Counted from the stretch's first letter, positions 23,839 through 34,032 are shown. The stretch is DNA of 64,000 nt from Polyangium fumosum (GCF_005144585.1 NZ_SSMQ01000073.1:1-64000); one strand, 5' to 3'. Made by a program: numbers and translations. Notes: a model not told the origin generated them from the letters alone.

Positions 23839-26800
23839 ATGACCGAAGCCGACGTCCGTAAGCGCCTCGTCGAAGCCCTCGAAGCCGATCTCGTCGGCCC
23901 CTTCGTCCCCGACGCCCACCCGCAGGGCGGCCAGGAGATCCTCCCCCTCGCTCCTTCGCGCTGGTACCTCACCGGCTTCCTCGCGCCCCAGGGCGGCCGC
24001 GTCCCCGACGCCGAGGACCGCGACTCCACCGACGACGGCCTCGCCGCCGGCAGCGAGAGCTCGGCCGAGGACGCGGGGCAAGACGAGCCCGAGCCCAAGC
24101 GCCCGGTCCGCTTCCCCGCCTCGATGGGCCTCTCCGTGTTCCTGCCGCCCGGCCAGGGGGACACGATCGACATCGACGTCTGGTACGCCGATTACGACAA
24201 GATCGAGGTCCCGATCGATCGCACTGACAAGAAGAAGCCCGGCTGGAAACGCGTGCCCCACGGCCCGATCCGCGTGCCCGTGCCGCTCGACGCCGCCCTC
24301 CTCCAGAGCAAGGACGGCATCCCCGTGCTCGGCTCGCGGGGCCTCGTGCTCCGGGGCGAGCTCCGCACGACGGAGATGGATGGGCTCGACCCGGGGACGC
24401 GGATGCTGAGCCTCTTCCTCGTGAACGAGCGCGGCGCGGTGGAGCGCGACCGCGACACGCAATTCGTCTTTCAGGTGCGGATGGAGCTCGTCTACGAGCG
24501 CGGCTTCGTCTCCCGACCGAACAGGCGCGGCGAGGACGGGAGCGACGAGGACCAGCGCGTGCTCGCCCTGAGCTTCCGTGAGCATCGCGAATGGGCCGTC
24601 GGGCGCAATACGAGCGTGGAGAAGCCGGTTGAGAAAGACGGCAAGGTCACGCGCCTCCGGACGACGCAGCTACCCTGCTTCGAGGTTCCGCAGGTCGGCC
24701 ACCGCCGGATCGACGACGCCACGCTCGGCATGGCCGATCTCGCGAAGCTCGACGGAAAGGGCCTCGCGAATGCGCTCTCGCCCCTCGTGGAGGAGTATGG
24801 GAAGTGGATCGAGGAGCAGCGATATGCCCCGCTCGATCGGCTCGAGGGCACGCGCGATGACCTGATGAACAAGGCCGACCGGGCCAAGAAGCGCATCCAG
24901 GAAGGGATCGAGCTGCTCGCGAAGAACGATAAGGCCCTTCGGGCCTTCAAGCTCGCCAACCAGGCGATGCACGTCGCGGCGCTGAAGGCCGACGAGGTGC
25001 GCGAGGATCGCCGGTACGTCAACGGAAGGCAGCCCGAATGGCGCCCCTTCCAGCTCGCCTTCGTGCTCCTGAACCTGCCCTCGCTCGTCGAGGCGAACCA
25101 CCCCGACAGGAAGATCGCCGAGCTCATCTACTTCCCCACGGGCGGCGGCAAGACCGAGGCGTATCTCGGGCTCATCGCGTTCGTGCTCTTGCTCCGGCGC
25201 ATCCGCGGGCAAGGCAGCCCGCACGAGGGTCGCGGGGTCGCGGTGATCTTGCGGTACACGCTTCGGCTGCTGACGCTCGACCAGCTCGGCCGGGCCTCGA
25301 CGCTCATCTGCGCGCTCGAGGAGATCCGCCGCCGCAACCCGAAGGAGCTCGGCAATGCGCGCTTCACGATCGGCCTCTGGGTCGGCGCGAGCGCGACGGC
25401 AAATCGGCTCCGGGAGGTGCACGAGGCCCTCTCCGATTACACGCCGGGTCGCACCGACTCCCCCTTCCCGCTCACAAATTGCCCCTGGTGCGGCGAATCA
25501 ATCAAGATCCAGAACATCAAGCTCGTCGACGCCGAGGGGAAGCCGACCAAAAAGAACTTCTCCCGCGCGGCGGTGTATTGCGACAAGGCCCAATGCCTCT
25601 ACACGGAGGCCAAGGTGCCGGGGCTCGGCCTGCCGGTGCTCTTCGTCGACGAGCAGATCTATCAGGAGGTCCCGAGCTTCGTCGTGGCCACGGTCGACAA
25701 GTTCGCGATGATGCCGTGGCTCGGCGACGCCGGCATGCTCTTCGGCCGCGCCACGCACCTCGACGACGTCCGGGCCTACGGGGTGATGCACACGCCGACG
25801 TCCGGGGCGAGGCCGCTGCCCGAGGGGCTCTTGCCGCCCGAGCTCATCGTGCAGGACGAGCTGCACTTGATCAGCGGCCCGCTCGGCACGATGGTCGGGC
25901 TCTACGAGGCCGCGGTCGATTACCTCTGCGAGCGGCCCACGTACGGCGCGGCGCGGCCGCCGAAGGTGATTTGCTCGACGGCGACGGTGCGGCGCGCGCG
26001 GGAGCAGATCCAGGCGCTCTTCGGGCGGCAGATGTGCCTCTTTCCTCCGCGGGGCATCACCGAAGGCGACAACTTCTTCGCCAAGGTCGAGCACGACAAG
26101 CCCGGTCGACTCTACGTGGGCGTCGGCGCCCCGGGTCGCGCCCTCCGCGCGGTCTCGGTGCGCTCCTACGCGGTGCTGCTCGCGGCGGCGCGAAAGCATT
26201 TCGATCCGAAAGGCGACCCGAAGCAGCCGGCGGACCCGTACATGACGCTCGTCGGCTACTTCAACAGCCTGCGCGAGCTCGGCGGCATGCGGCGCCTCGT
26301 CGAGGACGAGGTGAAGAACCGCATCGACGACATCGACGACAAGAAGCGGCCCTTGCTCTTCATCGGTCCCCACCCCTGGGCCGCCGATCGCAAGCTGGAG
26401 ATGCCCGCGGAGCTCACCTCGCGCGAGAACACCGAGCGCGTGAAGGAGACAAAGCGCCGCCTCGCCGCCCGGCGCACGTCGACGGACCCCGAGCCGCTCG
26501 ACGTGGTGCTCGCCTCGAACATGATCTCCGTCGGCCTCGACATCGACCGATTGGGTCTGATGGTCGTCACGGGCCAGCCGAAGACGACGAGCGAATACAT
26601 CCAGGCGACGAGCCGCGTCGGGCGAGCCTATCCGGGCCTCGTCGTCACGTGCCTGAACGTGATGCGGCCGCGGGATCGCTCGCATTACGAGCGGTTCGTT
26701 TCCTACCACGAGAGCTTTTACCGGGAGGTCGAGGCGACGAGCATCACGCCGTTCAGCGGCCAGGCGCTCGATCGGGGTCTCGTCGGGAGCCTCTTGTCAA

Positions 26801-27219
26801 TGATCCGGCACGGAATCGCGGAGCTCGCGGCCCCGACGGGCGTGATGAACGTCCACGAAAAGCGCCCCGCGGCCGAGGCGCTGCTCGCGTGGATGGTGGG
26901 CCGGGCGCGGCGGCATCGAAAGTTCCCCGACGATGACGCGGAGACGCGGATCGCCGGCTTGGTCGAAGCCCGCGGCAAGAGCTTCCTCGACGCATGGGAG
27001 CGCGTGATCGACGAGGCGAAGAAGGGCGCCGCGACGCGCACGTACAGCAAGAACGACCGCGCCGGGAACGAGGGCAAGACGCTGCTCTTCACGGCGAACG
27101 ACGATCCGCCGGCCGACCATCACGAGCGGTATTTCCAGGTCCCCACATCGATGCGTGACGTTGAGCCGAACGTGCACGTGTGGCTTCGGTTCAAGCAGCT
27201 CGACGAGAGGGGCGCATGA
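23839..27219 (+). CDS. drmA: DISARM helicase DrmA
   Basis: The 1126-residue protein has the SF2 helicase motifs in the DrmA arrangement: Walker A YFPTGGGKTEAYLG near residue 430, Walker B DELHLISGPLG near 675 (DELH rather than DEAH), motif III ICSTATVRRA, and the second lobe with VVLASNMISVGLDIDRLGLM and IQATSRVGRAYPG. The N-terminal 400 residues form the long DrmA-specific region with a charged coiled coil. A CPWCG / CDKAQC pair near 545-590 may bind zinc. DrmA and DrmB form the core DNA-binding complex of DISARM. The stop overlaps the drmB start (ATGA). Confidence 0.93.
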   Translation: MTEADVRKRLVEALEADLVGPFVPDAHPQGGQEILPLAPSRWYLTGFLAPQGGRVPDAEDRDSTDDGLAAGSESSAEDAGQDEPEPKRPVRFPASMGLSVFLPPGQGDTIDIDVWYADYDKIEVPIDRTDKKKPGWKRVPHGPIRVPVPLDAALLQSKDGIPVLGSRGLVLRGELRTTEMDGLDPGTRMLSLFLVNERGAVERDRDTQFVFQVRMELVYERGFVSRPNRRGEDGSDEDQRVLALSFREHREWAVGRNTSVEKPVEKDGKVTRLRTTQLPCFEVPQVGHRRIDDATLGMADLAKLDGKGLANALSPLVEEYGKWIEEQRYAPLDRLEGTRDDLMNKADRAKKRIQEGIELLAKNDKALRAFKLANQAMHVAALKADEVREDRRYVNGRQPEWRPFQLAFVLLNLPSLVEANHPDRKIAELIYFPTGGGKTEAYLGLIAFVLLLRRIRGQGSPHEGRGVAVILRYTLRLLTLDQLGRASTLICALEEIRRRNPKELGNARFTIGLWVGASATANRLREVHEALSDYTPGRTDSPFPLTNCPWCGESIKIQNIKLVDAEGKPTKKNFSRAAVYCDKAQCLYTEAKVPGLGLPVLFVDEQIYQEVPSFVVATVDKFAMMPWLGDAGMLFGRATHLDDVRAYGVMHTPTSGARPLPEGLLPPELIVQDELHLISGPLGTMVGLYEAAVDYLCERPTYGAARPPKVICSTATVRRAREQIQALFGRQMCLFPPRGITEGDNFFAKVEHDKPGRLYVGVGAPGRALRAVSVRSYAVLLAAARKHFDPKGDPKQPADPYMTLVGYFNSLRELGGMRRLVEDEVKNRIDDIDDKKRPLLFIGPHPWAADRKLEMPAELTSRENTERVKETKRRLAARRTSTDPEPLDVVLASNMISVGLDIDRLGLMVVTGQPKTTSEYIQATSRVGRAYPGLVVTCLNVMRPRDRSHYERFVSYHESFYREVEATSITPFSGQALDRGLVGSLLSMIRHGIAELAAPTGVMNVHEKRPAAEALLAWMVGRARRHRKFPDDDAETRIAGLVEARGKSFLDAWERVIDEAKKGAATRTYSKNDRAGNEGKTLLFTANDDPPADHHERYFQVPTSMRDVEPNVHVWLRFKQLDERGA

Positions 27220-29093
27220 ACTTCAAGAAGAAAGACGCGAGCAAGGCGACGCGCGCGGACGGCCAGCTCCGACAGAGCCAGCTCGTCACCACGTTCGGCC
27301 CCGGCGCGATGGTGGACCTCGTGGATCGAGCGGTCGTCATCGGGGGCCTGGAGCACTGGGGGTACGGGCGTGAGGGGTATGTGGCGCTCGACGATCCGCG
27401 GCTGCGGCGCTCTTTGATCCCTCGCCTCAAGGCCCTCGACCCCGACCTCGACCTCGCGAAGGAAGGTTATTTCCGCATGCCGCCGGAGGGCGACGCGCGG
27501 GATCCCTACCCGAACGTGGGCATCCGCGCGCTCGAGTTCCCGCGGTGGTTCGTCTGTCTGCATTGCCATCGCCTGGCACGGGCGACGGAGCAGTTCGAGA
27601 ACAAGAAGGGGCGTTACCAGCACCAGTGCGCGAAGAACAAATGGTCGAGCGCGGCGCCGGTGCGCTTCGTGGCCGCTTGCAAGCGCGGGCACCTCACGGA
27701 CTTCCCGTGGATCCCGTTCGCCCACATGGACCGCGAGGGCGGCGAGTGTGATCGGCAGGAGCTCTACCTCGAAGAGAACGCGGTCGGCGACGTCGCGCGG
27801 ATCATCGTGCGCTGCAGGAACTGCGAGGCCTGGACGTCGATGAACAAGGCGTCGGTGCTGCCGTACAAATGCAACGGCGATCGTCCGTGGCTCGGCGGGC
27901 GCGCGGCGAACGAGGCCTGCGATCAGAAGCTGGAGCTCCTGGTCCGCACGGCCTCCCACGCGTACTTCGCGCAGGTCGTGAGCGCGCTGCGCCTGCCCGA
28001 ACCGACGCCGGATCCGCTGCGCGTGCGGCTGCGGGACAAGGAGGTCTGGAAGGCGGTCCACAAGGTCAAGACGGCCGAGCAACTCGCGACGGTGATGGAG
28101 CTGATGGACCACGTGCAGAGCGCCGTCGGCAAGGCGCCGCTCGATCAGGTGGTCGCGGCGATCCGCGCGGAAAACGAGGCGTCCAGCGACACGTCGGAGC
28201 GGCCGCTGCGGAGCGCCGAGTACGAGCGGATGACCAAGGCGCAGATCGAGCCGCCCGGCGTCGTGCCCGAGGCGGGCGTGCAGTTCGCGGCGTATCGCGT
28301 GCCGAAGCACCGGATCGACCTGCCGCCAGGGGTCCGGGGGCTCGTCGTCGTTCCGGAGCTGCGCGAGGTGCGCGTGCAGGTGAGCTTCAGCCGGTTCGAT
28401 TCGATCGGGGCGAACTTGCAGGGCGAGTACGATTTCGAGGGGCGGAAGGTCAAACCGGCAGTGCTGACGTTGCCGACGGGGAACGAGAAGTGGCTGCCGG
28501 CGGCCGAGGTGCGAGGCGAGGGCGTGTTCGTGGAGCTCGACGAGGAGATGCTCCAGAAATGGGAGAAGCGTGATGCCGTGCAGAAGCGCGCCGAGCTGCT
28601 TTTGCGGGCCTTCGAGGCGGATGGGAGGGGCGAGTTCCCGGGCATCCGGTTCTTCTTGCTACACTCGCTCTCGCATCTGTTGCTCACCGCGGTGAGCCTC
28701 GAATGCGGGTATGCGGCGAGCGCGATTCGCGAGCGGATCTACTGCGGGCAGGCCGAGGCCTCGGGGCCGAACATGGCGGCCGTGATGCTCACGACGGGTA
28801 CGACGGGCAGCGAAGGCACGCTCGGGGGGCTCGTCGAGGAGGGGCGGAGGATCCGGCATCACCTGCGCGAGGCGTGGGATCTGGGGCGGCTATGCTCGAA
28901 CGATCCCGTGTGCGCGGCGCACGATCCGAGCGCGGAATCGAGTGATCGGCACACGGAGGGGGCCGCGTGTCACGGGTGTCTGTACATCGCGGAGTGCTCG
29001 TGCGAGTGGTTCAATCGATTCCTCGATCGCGCGCTGGTCGTGCCGACGATCGGCAATGACCCGGAGCTGGCCTTCTTCCGCGAGCGTCCGTGA
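27216..29093 (+). CDS. drmB: DISARM protein DrmB (DUF1998)
   Basis: From ATG 27216 the product is 625 residues. The N-terminus has the DrmB start QLVTTFGPGAMVDLVDRAVV. Cysteine pairs follow (FVCLHCHRLA, VAACKRGHLTDFPW, VRCRNCEAW), and the C-terminal DUF1998 domain contains FFLLHSLSHLLLTAV and the cysteine cluster CHGCLYIAECSCEWFNRFLDRALV. DrmB partners with DrmA in the core DISARM complex. It overlaps drmA by 4 bases and its stop overlaps the drmC start, so drmABC is one tightly coupled operon. Confidence 0.93.
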   Translation: MNFKKKDASKATRADGQLRQSQLVTTFGPGAMVDLVDRAVVIGGLEHWGYGREGYVALDDPRLRRSLIPRLKALDPDLDLAKEGYFRMPPEGDARDPYPNVGIRALEFPRWFVCLHCHRLARATEQFENKKGRYQHQCAKNKWSSAAPVRFVAACKRGHLTDFPWIPFAHMDREGGECDRQELYLEENAVGDVARIIVRCRNCEAWTSMNKASVLPYKCNGDRPWLGGRAANEACDQKLELLVRTASHAYFAQVVSALRLPEPTPDPLRVRLRDKEVWKAVHKVKTAEQLATVMELMDHVQSAVGKAPLDQVVAAIRAENEASSDTSERPLRSAEYERMTKAQIEPPGVVPEAGVQFAAYRVPKHRIDLPPGVRGLVVVPELREVRVQVSFSRFDSIGANLQGEYDFEGRKVKPAVLTLPTGNEKWLPAAEVRGEGVFVELDEEMLQKWEKRDAVQKRAELLLRAFEADGRGEFPGIRFFLLHSLSHLLLTAVSLECGYAASAIRERIYCGQAEASGPNMAAVMLTTGTTGSEGTLGGLVEEGRRIRHHLREAWDLGRLCSNDPVCAAHDPSAESSDRHTEGAACHGCLYIAECSCEWFNRFLDRALVVPTIGNDPELAFFRERP

Positions 29094-29863
29094 TGGGGAG
29101 CCGGGCGAGCTTCAAGACCGTGGCGACGACCGTGCTCGTGGAGCTCCGCGAGGCCATCGCGTCGGGATTCTTGAAGACGCCGGTCGATCGGGCGGCGCTC
29201 ATCGGGTTCGGGATCCGGCTTCAGATCGAGGCCATCGAGGGGGCCTTGGCTGGGCACAAGAGCGCGGCGTGCGTGGCGATCCTGGATGTCGCGCTCGCGG
29301 AGCGGGAGGACCGGCGCAAGGCGCCGGAGCTCGTGTGGACGGGGCCGGAGGCGCCGGCGGGGGCGGCGCGGGATACGGCGGTGGTGCTCCGGGCGCTGTT
29401 CGAGGGGGCGCGGGAGAGCGTGCTGCTCGCGGGGTATAGCTTCGACCATGCGAAGGAGGTGCTCGCGCCGCTCCATCGGGTGATGCAGGAGTACGGGGTG
29501 AGCGCGCAGTTCTTCGTGGATATCCCGCAGATTGCACGAGGGGTCCACGCGGGGGTGCATCTCGAGCGGTGTTTCGGAGAGTTCTTACGGGGGAACTGGC
29601 CATTCGGGGAGCCGCGGCCGAAGTTGTATTACGACAAGCGCGCGGTCAAACCCGGGCCGCCGTATTGCAGCCTGCACGCGAAGTGCGTCGTGGTCGACGG
29701 GGTAAAGGCTTTCGTGTCGAGCGCGAATTTTACGCAGCGGGGGCAGGAGCGGAACATCGAGGTGGGGGTGTTGATCGAGGACCCTGGGTTTGCGGGGTAT
29801 CTCGCGGGGCAGTGGGTGGGGTTGATCGAAGGGGGGATGGTGGGGGAGTACGGGTTGGTGTAG
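29093..29863 (+). CDS. drmC: DISARM phospholipase-D-family protein DrmC
   Basis: The roughly 256-residue product (ATG 29093, overlapping the drmB stop; a GTG at 29090 is also possible) ends in a phospholipase D-type nuclease half: HAKCVVVDGVKAFVSSANFT followed by QRGQERNIEVG. The first 170 residues are helical with FEGARESVLLAGYSFDHAKE. With one HKD-like motif it would need a dimer for activity. DrmC is the usual last gene of DISARM and was found to be partly dispensable in the first study of the system. Codon use is G-rich at third positions, unlike drmD. Confidence 0.9.
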   Translation: MGSRASFKTVATTVLVELREAIASGFLKTPVDRAALIGFGIRLQIEAIEGALAGHKSAACVAILDVALAEREDRRKAPELVWTGPEAPAGAARDTAVVLRALFEGARESVLLAGYSFDHAKEVLAPLHRVMQEYGVSAQFFVDIPQIARGVHAGVHLERCFGEFLRGNWPFGEPRPKLYYDKRAVKPGPPYCSLHAKCVVVDGVKAFVSSANFTQRGQERNIEVGVLIEDPGFAGYLAGQWVGLIEGGMVGEYGLV

Positions 29864-29880
29864 CGGCGGAGGGCACGCTC

Positions 29881-32340
29881 ATGGCAAAGAAAAGGGAGAA
29901 CAAGCAGGCGCTTATCCTGCGGCCGGAACTCGCGCTCCGGGGGTACGACATCGTGCAGGCAGCATGGTCGCGGATCGGCCCGGAAGAGGAGTACGTTCGC
30001 AAGGACGTCTTCAAACGGGCGCACGCGGCTCTCCAGAAGGAGCGGATCCAGGCGGAGCCCAGGGAAGCGGGGCTCGAGGCGATCCGCGCTTCGAAGAATC
30101 TGCTCACGAGCTTCGAGCAGAGCCACGCCAGCGAGTGGTTCCGGAGGACCGATCATGGCGTCGTGAGAGACGCGTTGCTCGACCTGCTTTACGGGAGCGC
30201 TTCCCTCCCGAGCCGAGCGGAAGCCTTCCTCGACAAGGCCGCGGTCGAGAAGATTGACAAGGGGAAAGCCGGGATCAACACCACCACCGCGACGTACCTG
30301 CTCTGCATGGCGGACCCAAGCAAGTACGCGTTCGCGAAGCCCAATCGGGCGTTTCTCGTAGCCTACACGCTCTTGTGCACCCAGGCCGGGCAGCCGGAGC
30401 CGGATATCGCCGGGGCCGCCCGTGTGGCATTCGCCGCGCAGATGTACGGCGAGCTCCGTGATCTCTGGGCACGCGAGCGCGGTTTCAACGGCGACCTGCT
30501 CGATGTCCACACCTACCTGTTCTCACTCGCACCGGGCGGTGGGATCGAATCAGGCTGGATGGGAGCAATGACCCCGGAGGTGGTGGTCGAATACGTGCGC
30601 GAATACGAGCACGCCGAACCGGACCTCTTTGCCGGCCTGCAGAGCGCCGCCGCCCTTGTGCGTGAGTACGTGAAACCGTCAAGACGCGATCCCCTGGCGC
30701 TCCTCACTCTTGAACGGTATGCCATGGGACAGGGATCCGCGTCGTTTTGCTGGGCCGTGGAGCATGGAACCAAGGGTTACATCCGGATCGCCCTTGGGAA
30801 CGCTTCAGCCCACGAAGTCGTCCGGTCGAAGCATGGCAGCTGGCGCATTGGAAAGACCGAGGGGTTCTCCGAGACCGAGGCTCGAGACCATTACGAGCAG
30901 ATGGTGCTACCTCGGCTGCGGGAACTCTACGCGGCGGCAAAAGCTTTCGTCGAGCGCCGTCCGCTGCCGTCCTTCACTTCACCGAAGCTCAACGGCTTCC
31001 GCAGCCTCGACGCGAAGACGTTCTGCCTTTTCGTCACCGCTCTGGACGAGCAGACAGCGCGGAACAGGCTCGCCGGCGTGGTGAACGGCTTGCGGTTACT
31101 GACGCTCGCCTCCCTGCTCGGCGCCGAGTGCGACCGCATTTCCTCGTTCGAAGACTATGTCGAGATGCAGCAACGGGTGGCCGCAGCCGTCGAGAGTATC
31201 GGCAGTCTTTCAGCCGAAGGGCTTACCAAATGGTCTTACCATGATCCCCGCGGCAAGCGTCTCGTGACGCTCCTGGAGGGCCAGGCCAAGGACGAGAACG
31301 ACGGTGTGGACGATGAGGACGAAGACGTCGAATCTGCCGTGAGCACGTATGGCTCCGCGCCGCCTGTCGCGGGGCCGAGCGCGGACTGGGACGAGCTCGT
31401 GGGCGGGCTCGACGCAGACGCGGATCTGACGACCGTGGCGCGTCTGCTCCGGACGCGGTTGAATGTCGTCCTCTACGGCCCCCCTGGCACGGGCAAGACG
31501 TACAAATCGATCCGTCTGGCGAAGGCATGGCGCAACTGGCAGGGCGATGACGGCTCCGAGCCGAACGAGGCGACGGTCGAGCAGGTCACGTTTCACCCTT
31601 CCTACGGCTATGAAGATTTCATCGAAGCATTTCGCCCGAACGCATCCGACGGCTCCCGGTTCGAGCTGAAGCCCGGCATCCTCCCGCGCCTCGCCGAGCG
31701 CGCGAGGACGTACCCGCACCGGAGATACCTCCTGCTCATCGACGAGCTCAACCGAGGGGATGTCGCGCGAATCATGGGCGAGCTCATTACGCTGCTCGAG
31801 CCCGACAAGCGAAGGCCAGAGCATGCCCGGCGCCGGATGCTTTCTGGCGAGCTCCTTTGGCTGCCGGCGAACCTCTACATCCTCGGGACCATGAACACCG
31901 CGGACAAGAGCGTCTCTCTGATGGACGTCGCCGTGCGTCGGCGGTTCGCGTTCATCCACACGCCACCGCGACCCGATCTGCTGCATACGCGGCGGGGACT
32001 GGTGGAGCACGCGGGTACCGTCAAGCTTTCGGCCGTCCTTCATGCGCTCAATCAGCGGCTCCTCGACATCGGCGTGCTGCCGGACCGCCTGCTTGGCCAC
32101 GCCCTTCTCTGGATCGAGAAGGACAAGGTCGACGACGAGGTCGCCGAGGTTGCAGACCGGTTCCGCCGGGACATCCTCCCGCTCGTGGAGGAGTATTGCT
32201 TCTCCGATCGTGAGCAGATGAGCCGAGTGCTCGGCAAGCTCGTGGATGTGCACGGCCGGCCCGACGACGCAGTCCTCGACTTGCCAGACGCCTTCGTGAA
32301 GGCGCTGCAGGCGCTGATCTCGGGCCATGAGCCGGCCTGA
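29881..32340 (+). CDS. mcrB: McrB-like AAA+ GTPase of type IV restriction
   Basis: The 819-residue protein starts at ATG 29881, 17 bases after drmC. Residues about 520-800 are the McrB AAA+ domain: Walker A LYGPPGTGKTYKS near 535, VTFHPSYGYEDFIEAFRP, Walker B LLLIDELNRGDVARIMGELI, the McrB-typical LGTMNTADKSVSLMDVAVRRRF with sensor and arginine finger. The first 480 residues replace the usual small modified-cytosine-binding domain and look all-helical with a beta part (about 250-330). The specificity is therefore likely different from E. coli McrBC. It overlaps mcrC by 14 bases. The pair should cut DNA carrying modified bases, such as those of modified phages. Confidence 0.88.
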   Translation: MAKKRENKQALILRPELALRGYDIVQAAWSRIGPEEEYVRKDVFKRAHAALQKERIQAEPREAGLEAIRASKNLLTSFEQSHASEWFRRTDHGVVRDALLDLLYGSASLPSRAEAFLDKAAVEKIDKGKAGINTTTATYLLCMADPSKYAFAKPNRAFLVAYTLLCTQAGQPEPDIAGAARVAFAAQMYGELRDLWARERGFNGDLLDVHTYLFSLAPGGGIESGWMGAMTPEVVVEYVREYEHAEPDLFAGLQSAAALVREYVKPSRRDPLALLTLERYAMGQGSASFCWAVEHGTKGYIRIALGNASAHEVVRSKHGSWRIGKTEGFSETEARDHYEQMVLPRLRELYAAAKAFVERRPLPSFTSPKLNGFRSLDAKTFCLFVTALDEQTARNRLAGVVNGLRLLTLASLLGAECDRISSFEDYVEMQQRVAAAVESIGSLSAEGLTKWSYHDPRGKRLVTLLEGQAKDENDGVDDEDEDVESAVSTYGSAPPVAGPSADWDELVGGLDADADLTTVARLLRTRLNVVLYGPPGTGKTYKSIRLAKAWRNWQGDDGSEPNEATVEQVTFHPSYGYEDFIEAFRPNASDGSRFELKPGILPRLAERARTYPHRRYLLLIDELNRGDVARIMGELITLLEPDKRRPEHARRRMLSGELLWLPANLYILGTMNTADKSVSLMDVAVRRRFAFIHTPPRPDLLHTRRGLVEHAGTVKLSAVLHALNQRLLDIGVLPDRLLGHALLWIEKDKVDDEVAEVADRFRRDILPLVEEYCFSDREQMSRVLGKLVDVHGRPDDAVLDLPDAFVKALQALISGHEPA

Positions 32341-33598
32341 GCGCACGCTCACGCTCGAGGAGTGGAAGACGGCATCGCTACCCGCGAGCGAGCTCGAAGC
32401 TGTTGCAGGCTGCTCCGTCGAAACTGCCTCGAGGCGCCTCGAGCACATCGTTCGGTGCTCGCCCTCGTGGGGCGGCGCCGTTGACCTCGTTGCCTCGGGG
32501 AACGTCGGCGAGGTCGCCGTCGGCGGTCTACACGTCCGCGTGGTGCCGCACCTACCCGTGGGCGACGTGGCTCGATTGTTCGCGTCGGTAAGCGGCGTCA
32601 AGCTGGATGTACTGGACGAGGTGCTCGGCACGCGCGGCCAGACGGACCTGACGTTCGTCGAGGCGCTGGCCCTGGGGCTCGTCATCGAAGGCGAACGGCT
32701 CCTATCAGGCGACCTCGATCGCGCATGGCGGCGCCAGGAGGAGCGGCTCGCGCTCCTGCGTGGTCGTCCGGTGTTCGAGCGTATCGGTGCCGCCCCTGCT
32801 GCGCTCGGCGTTCCCTGTCGGTATGTGGAAGGAACGCGGGACACGTTGCCGAACCGCCTGGTCGCCGTCGGCCTGGAATCTGCCGCGCGGGTCCTCCTGC
32901 GCCGGACGTCCGGGCTCCGCAGAGCGCGCGCCCTGGCGCAGGCATTCCTGGACCTCGCGCCGGGGGCGCGTGCACCGTCACGCCAGGACTACGCCGTCGC
33001 GAGGGAGCGGCTGACCACACGCTCGGAGCCCTACCGTGATGCGCTCTGGCTCTCGGAGTGGCTCGTGCTCGGTGGCGGCCCGCTCTCGTCGGTCGGCGCC
33101 GGCGGCACTGCGGGCTGGTGTCTCGACATGGCTGGCCTCTTCGAAGCGGCGGTCACCCAGGCGCTGCAGGAGGAGGTTTCAAAGCTCGGCCTGCGTGCAG
33201 TGGCGCAGAAACAGGATCGGTGCGCCATTACCACAGCAGGCGGCGCGGAGTACCGCAGGGTGATCCCAGACATCGAGGTATTGCGAGGTGCAGAGGTGAT
33301 CGCAGTCGTCGATGCGAAGTACAAGGCGTACTTCCGCGCGAACGAGCAGGGCTCACCGCTGCTGCGCATCACGAACGACGACATCTACCAGCTCGCATTT
33401 TATGGATCCCGGGTTCCCTACCCCGTGCTCCTCGCCATCGTGAGCCCGCGCGGTGGAGAGGGGCCGTCCCTGGACGATCGATGGCGTACCCTCTACCTCG
33501 CTGGTCAGTCCTTGAGGCTGGTCGGAGTCGACCTGGCCGCCCTCGCCAAGGGGAGCTGCTCGGTTTGGTCCAAGATCCAGGAAGCAACTGCAGGCTGA
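32327..33598 (+). CDS. mcrC: McrC-like nuclease of type IV restriction
   Basis: The 423-residue protein has an N-terminal region that would contact McrB (about 1-250) and a C-terminal PD-(D/E)xK nuclease: VIPDIEVLRGAEVIAVVDAKYK gives the Asp and the Asp-x-Lys, followed by NDDIYQLAFYG. This is the McrC (5-methylcytosine-specific) layout. Its start lies inside the last 14 bases of mcrB, which implies translational coupling. The gene is complete. Downstream are about 500 bases without a gene. Confidence 0.88.
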   Translation: MSRPERTLTLEEWKTASLPASELEAVAGCSVETASRRLEHIVRCSPSWGGAVDLVASGNVGEVAVGGLHVRVVPHLPVGDVARLFASVSGVKLDVLDEVLGTRGQTDLTFVEALALGLVIEGERLLSGDLDRAWRRQEERLALLRGRPVFERIGAAPAALGVPCRYVEGTRDTLPNRLVAVGLESAARVLLRRTSGLRRARALAQAFLDLAPGARAPSRQDYAVARERLTTRSEPYRDALWLSEWLVLGGGPLSSVGAGGTAGWCLDMAGLFEAAVTQALQEEVSKLGLRAVAQKQDRCAITTAGGAEYRRVIPDIEVLRGAEVIAVVDAKYKAYFRANEQGSPLLRITNDDIYQLAFYGSRVPYPVLLAIVSPRGGEGPSLDDRWRTLYLAGQSLRLVGVDLAALAKGSCSVWSKIQEATAG

Positions 33599-33715
33599 AC
33601 ACGCTCGGGCGTACAGCGTGTGTCCGTCGGGGCGGCGGTGGCCAAGTGCCGACGCGCCGAGCGGGGGGCGCCGAGGCGGAGCACCGGCGCGGGGGTGTTA
33701 GGAGACACAAGGAGT

Positions 33716-33963
33716 TGACACCCTGCGACAGTAAAACTGACCCCCCAAGGCGGACTGCCCCGCGGCGCCTTAGTCGCCTTCCGACACTCCAGGGCGAAGG
33801 GCTGTCGAGGGGCCCGCAAGGGGCGAGCGGAACGAGCTTGCCCTGGACAGACCCCTTCGAGCGTGGAGCAAGATCCGATCGCGCCGTCTCGGGGCTCCGA
33901 CGTCCACCAGCCCAGAGGGGCAAAGTTAGTGTCGCCAGAAGTCAATTTAACTGCCGCTTGACA
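33716..33963. mobile_element. IS21-like relic or MITE with two inverted ends
   Basis: The left end TGACACCCTGCGACAGTAAA continuing ACTGACCCCC, and the right end, read on the minus strand as TGTCAAGCGGCAGTTAAATT continuing GACTTCTGGC, are imperfect inverted copies sharing TG-CA, CAGT-AAA and TGAC blocks. They resemble IS21-family termini. The 248 bases between have no transposase, and the frames there are short. This fits an element that lost its istA/istB genes, or a small non-autonomous copy. The rest of the 511-base gap between mcrC and the next gene holds only a possible -10 box (34033). Confidence 0.4.
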
Positions 33964-34032
33964 GGGGGCGCGGGCGGCCGAGGTCGTAGGGGGGAGGTCC
34001 GCCTTATCAGCAACCCTCCCCGTGTCTTCGTG

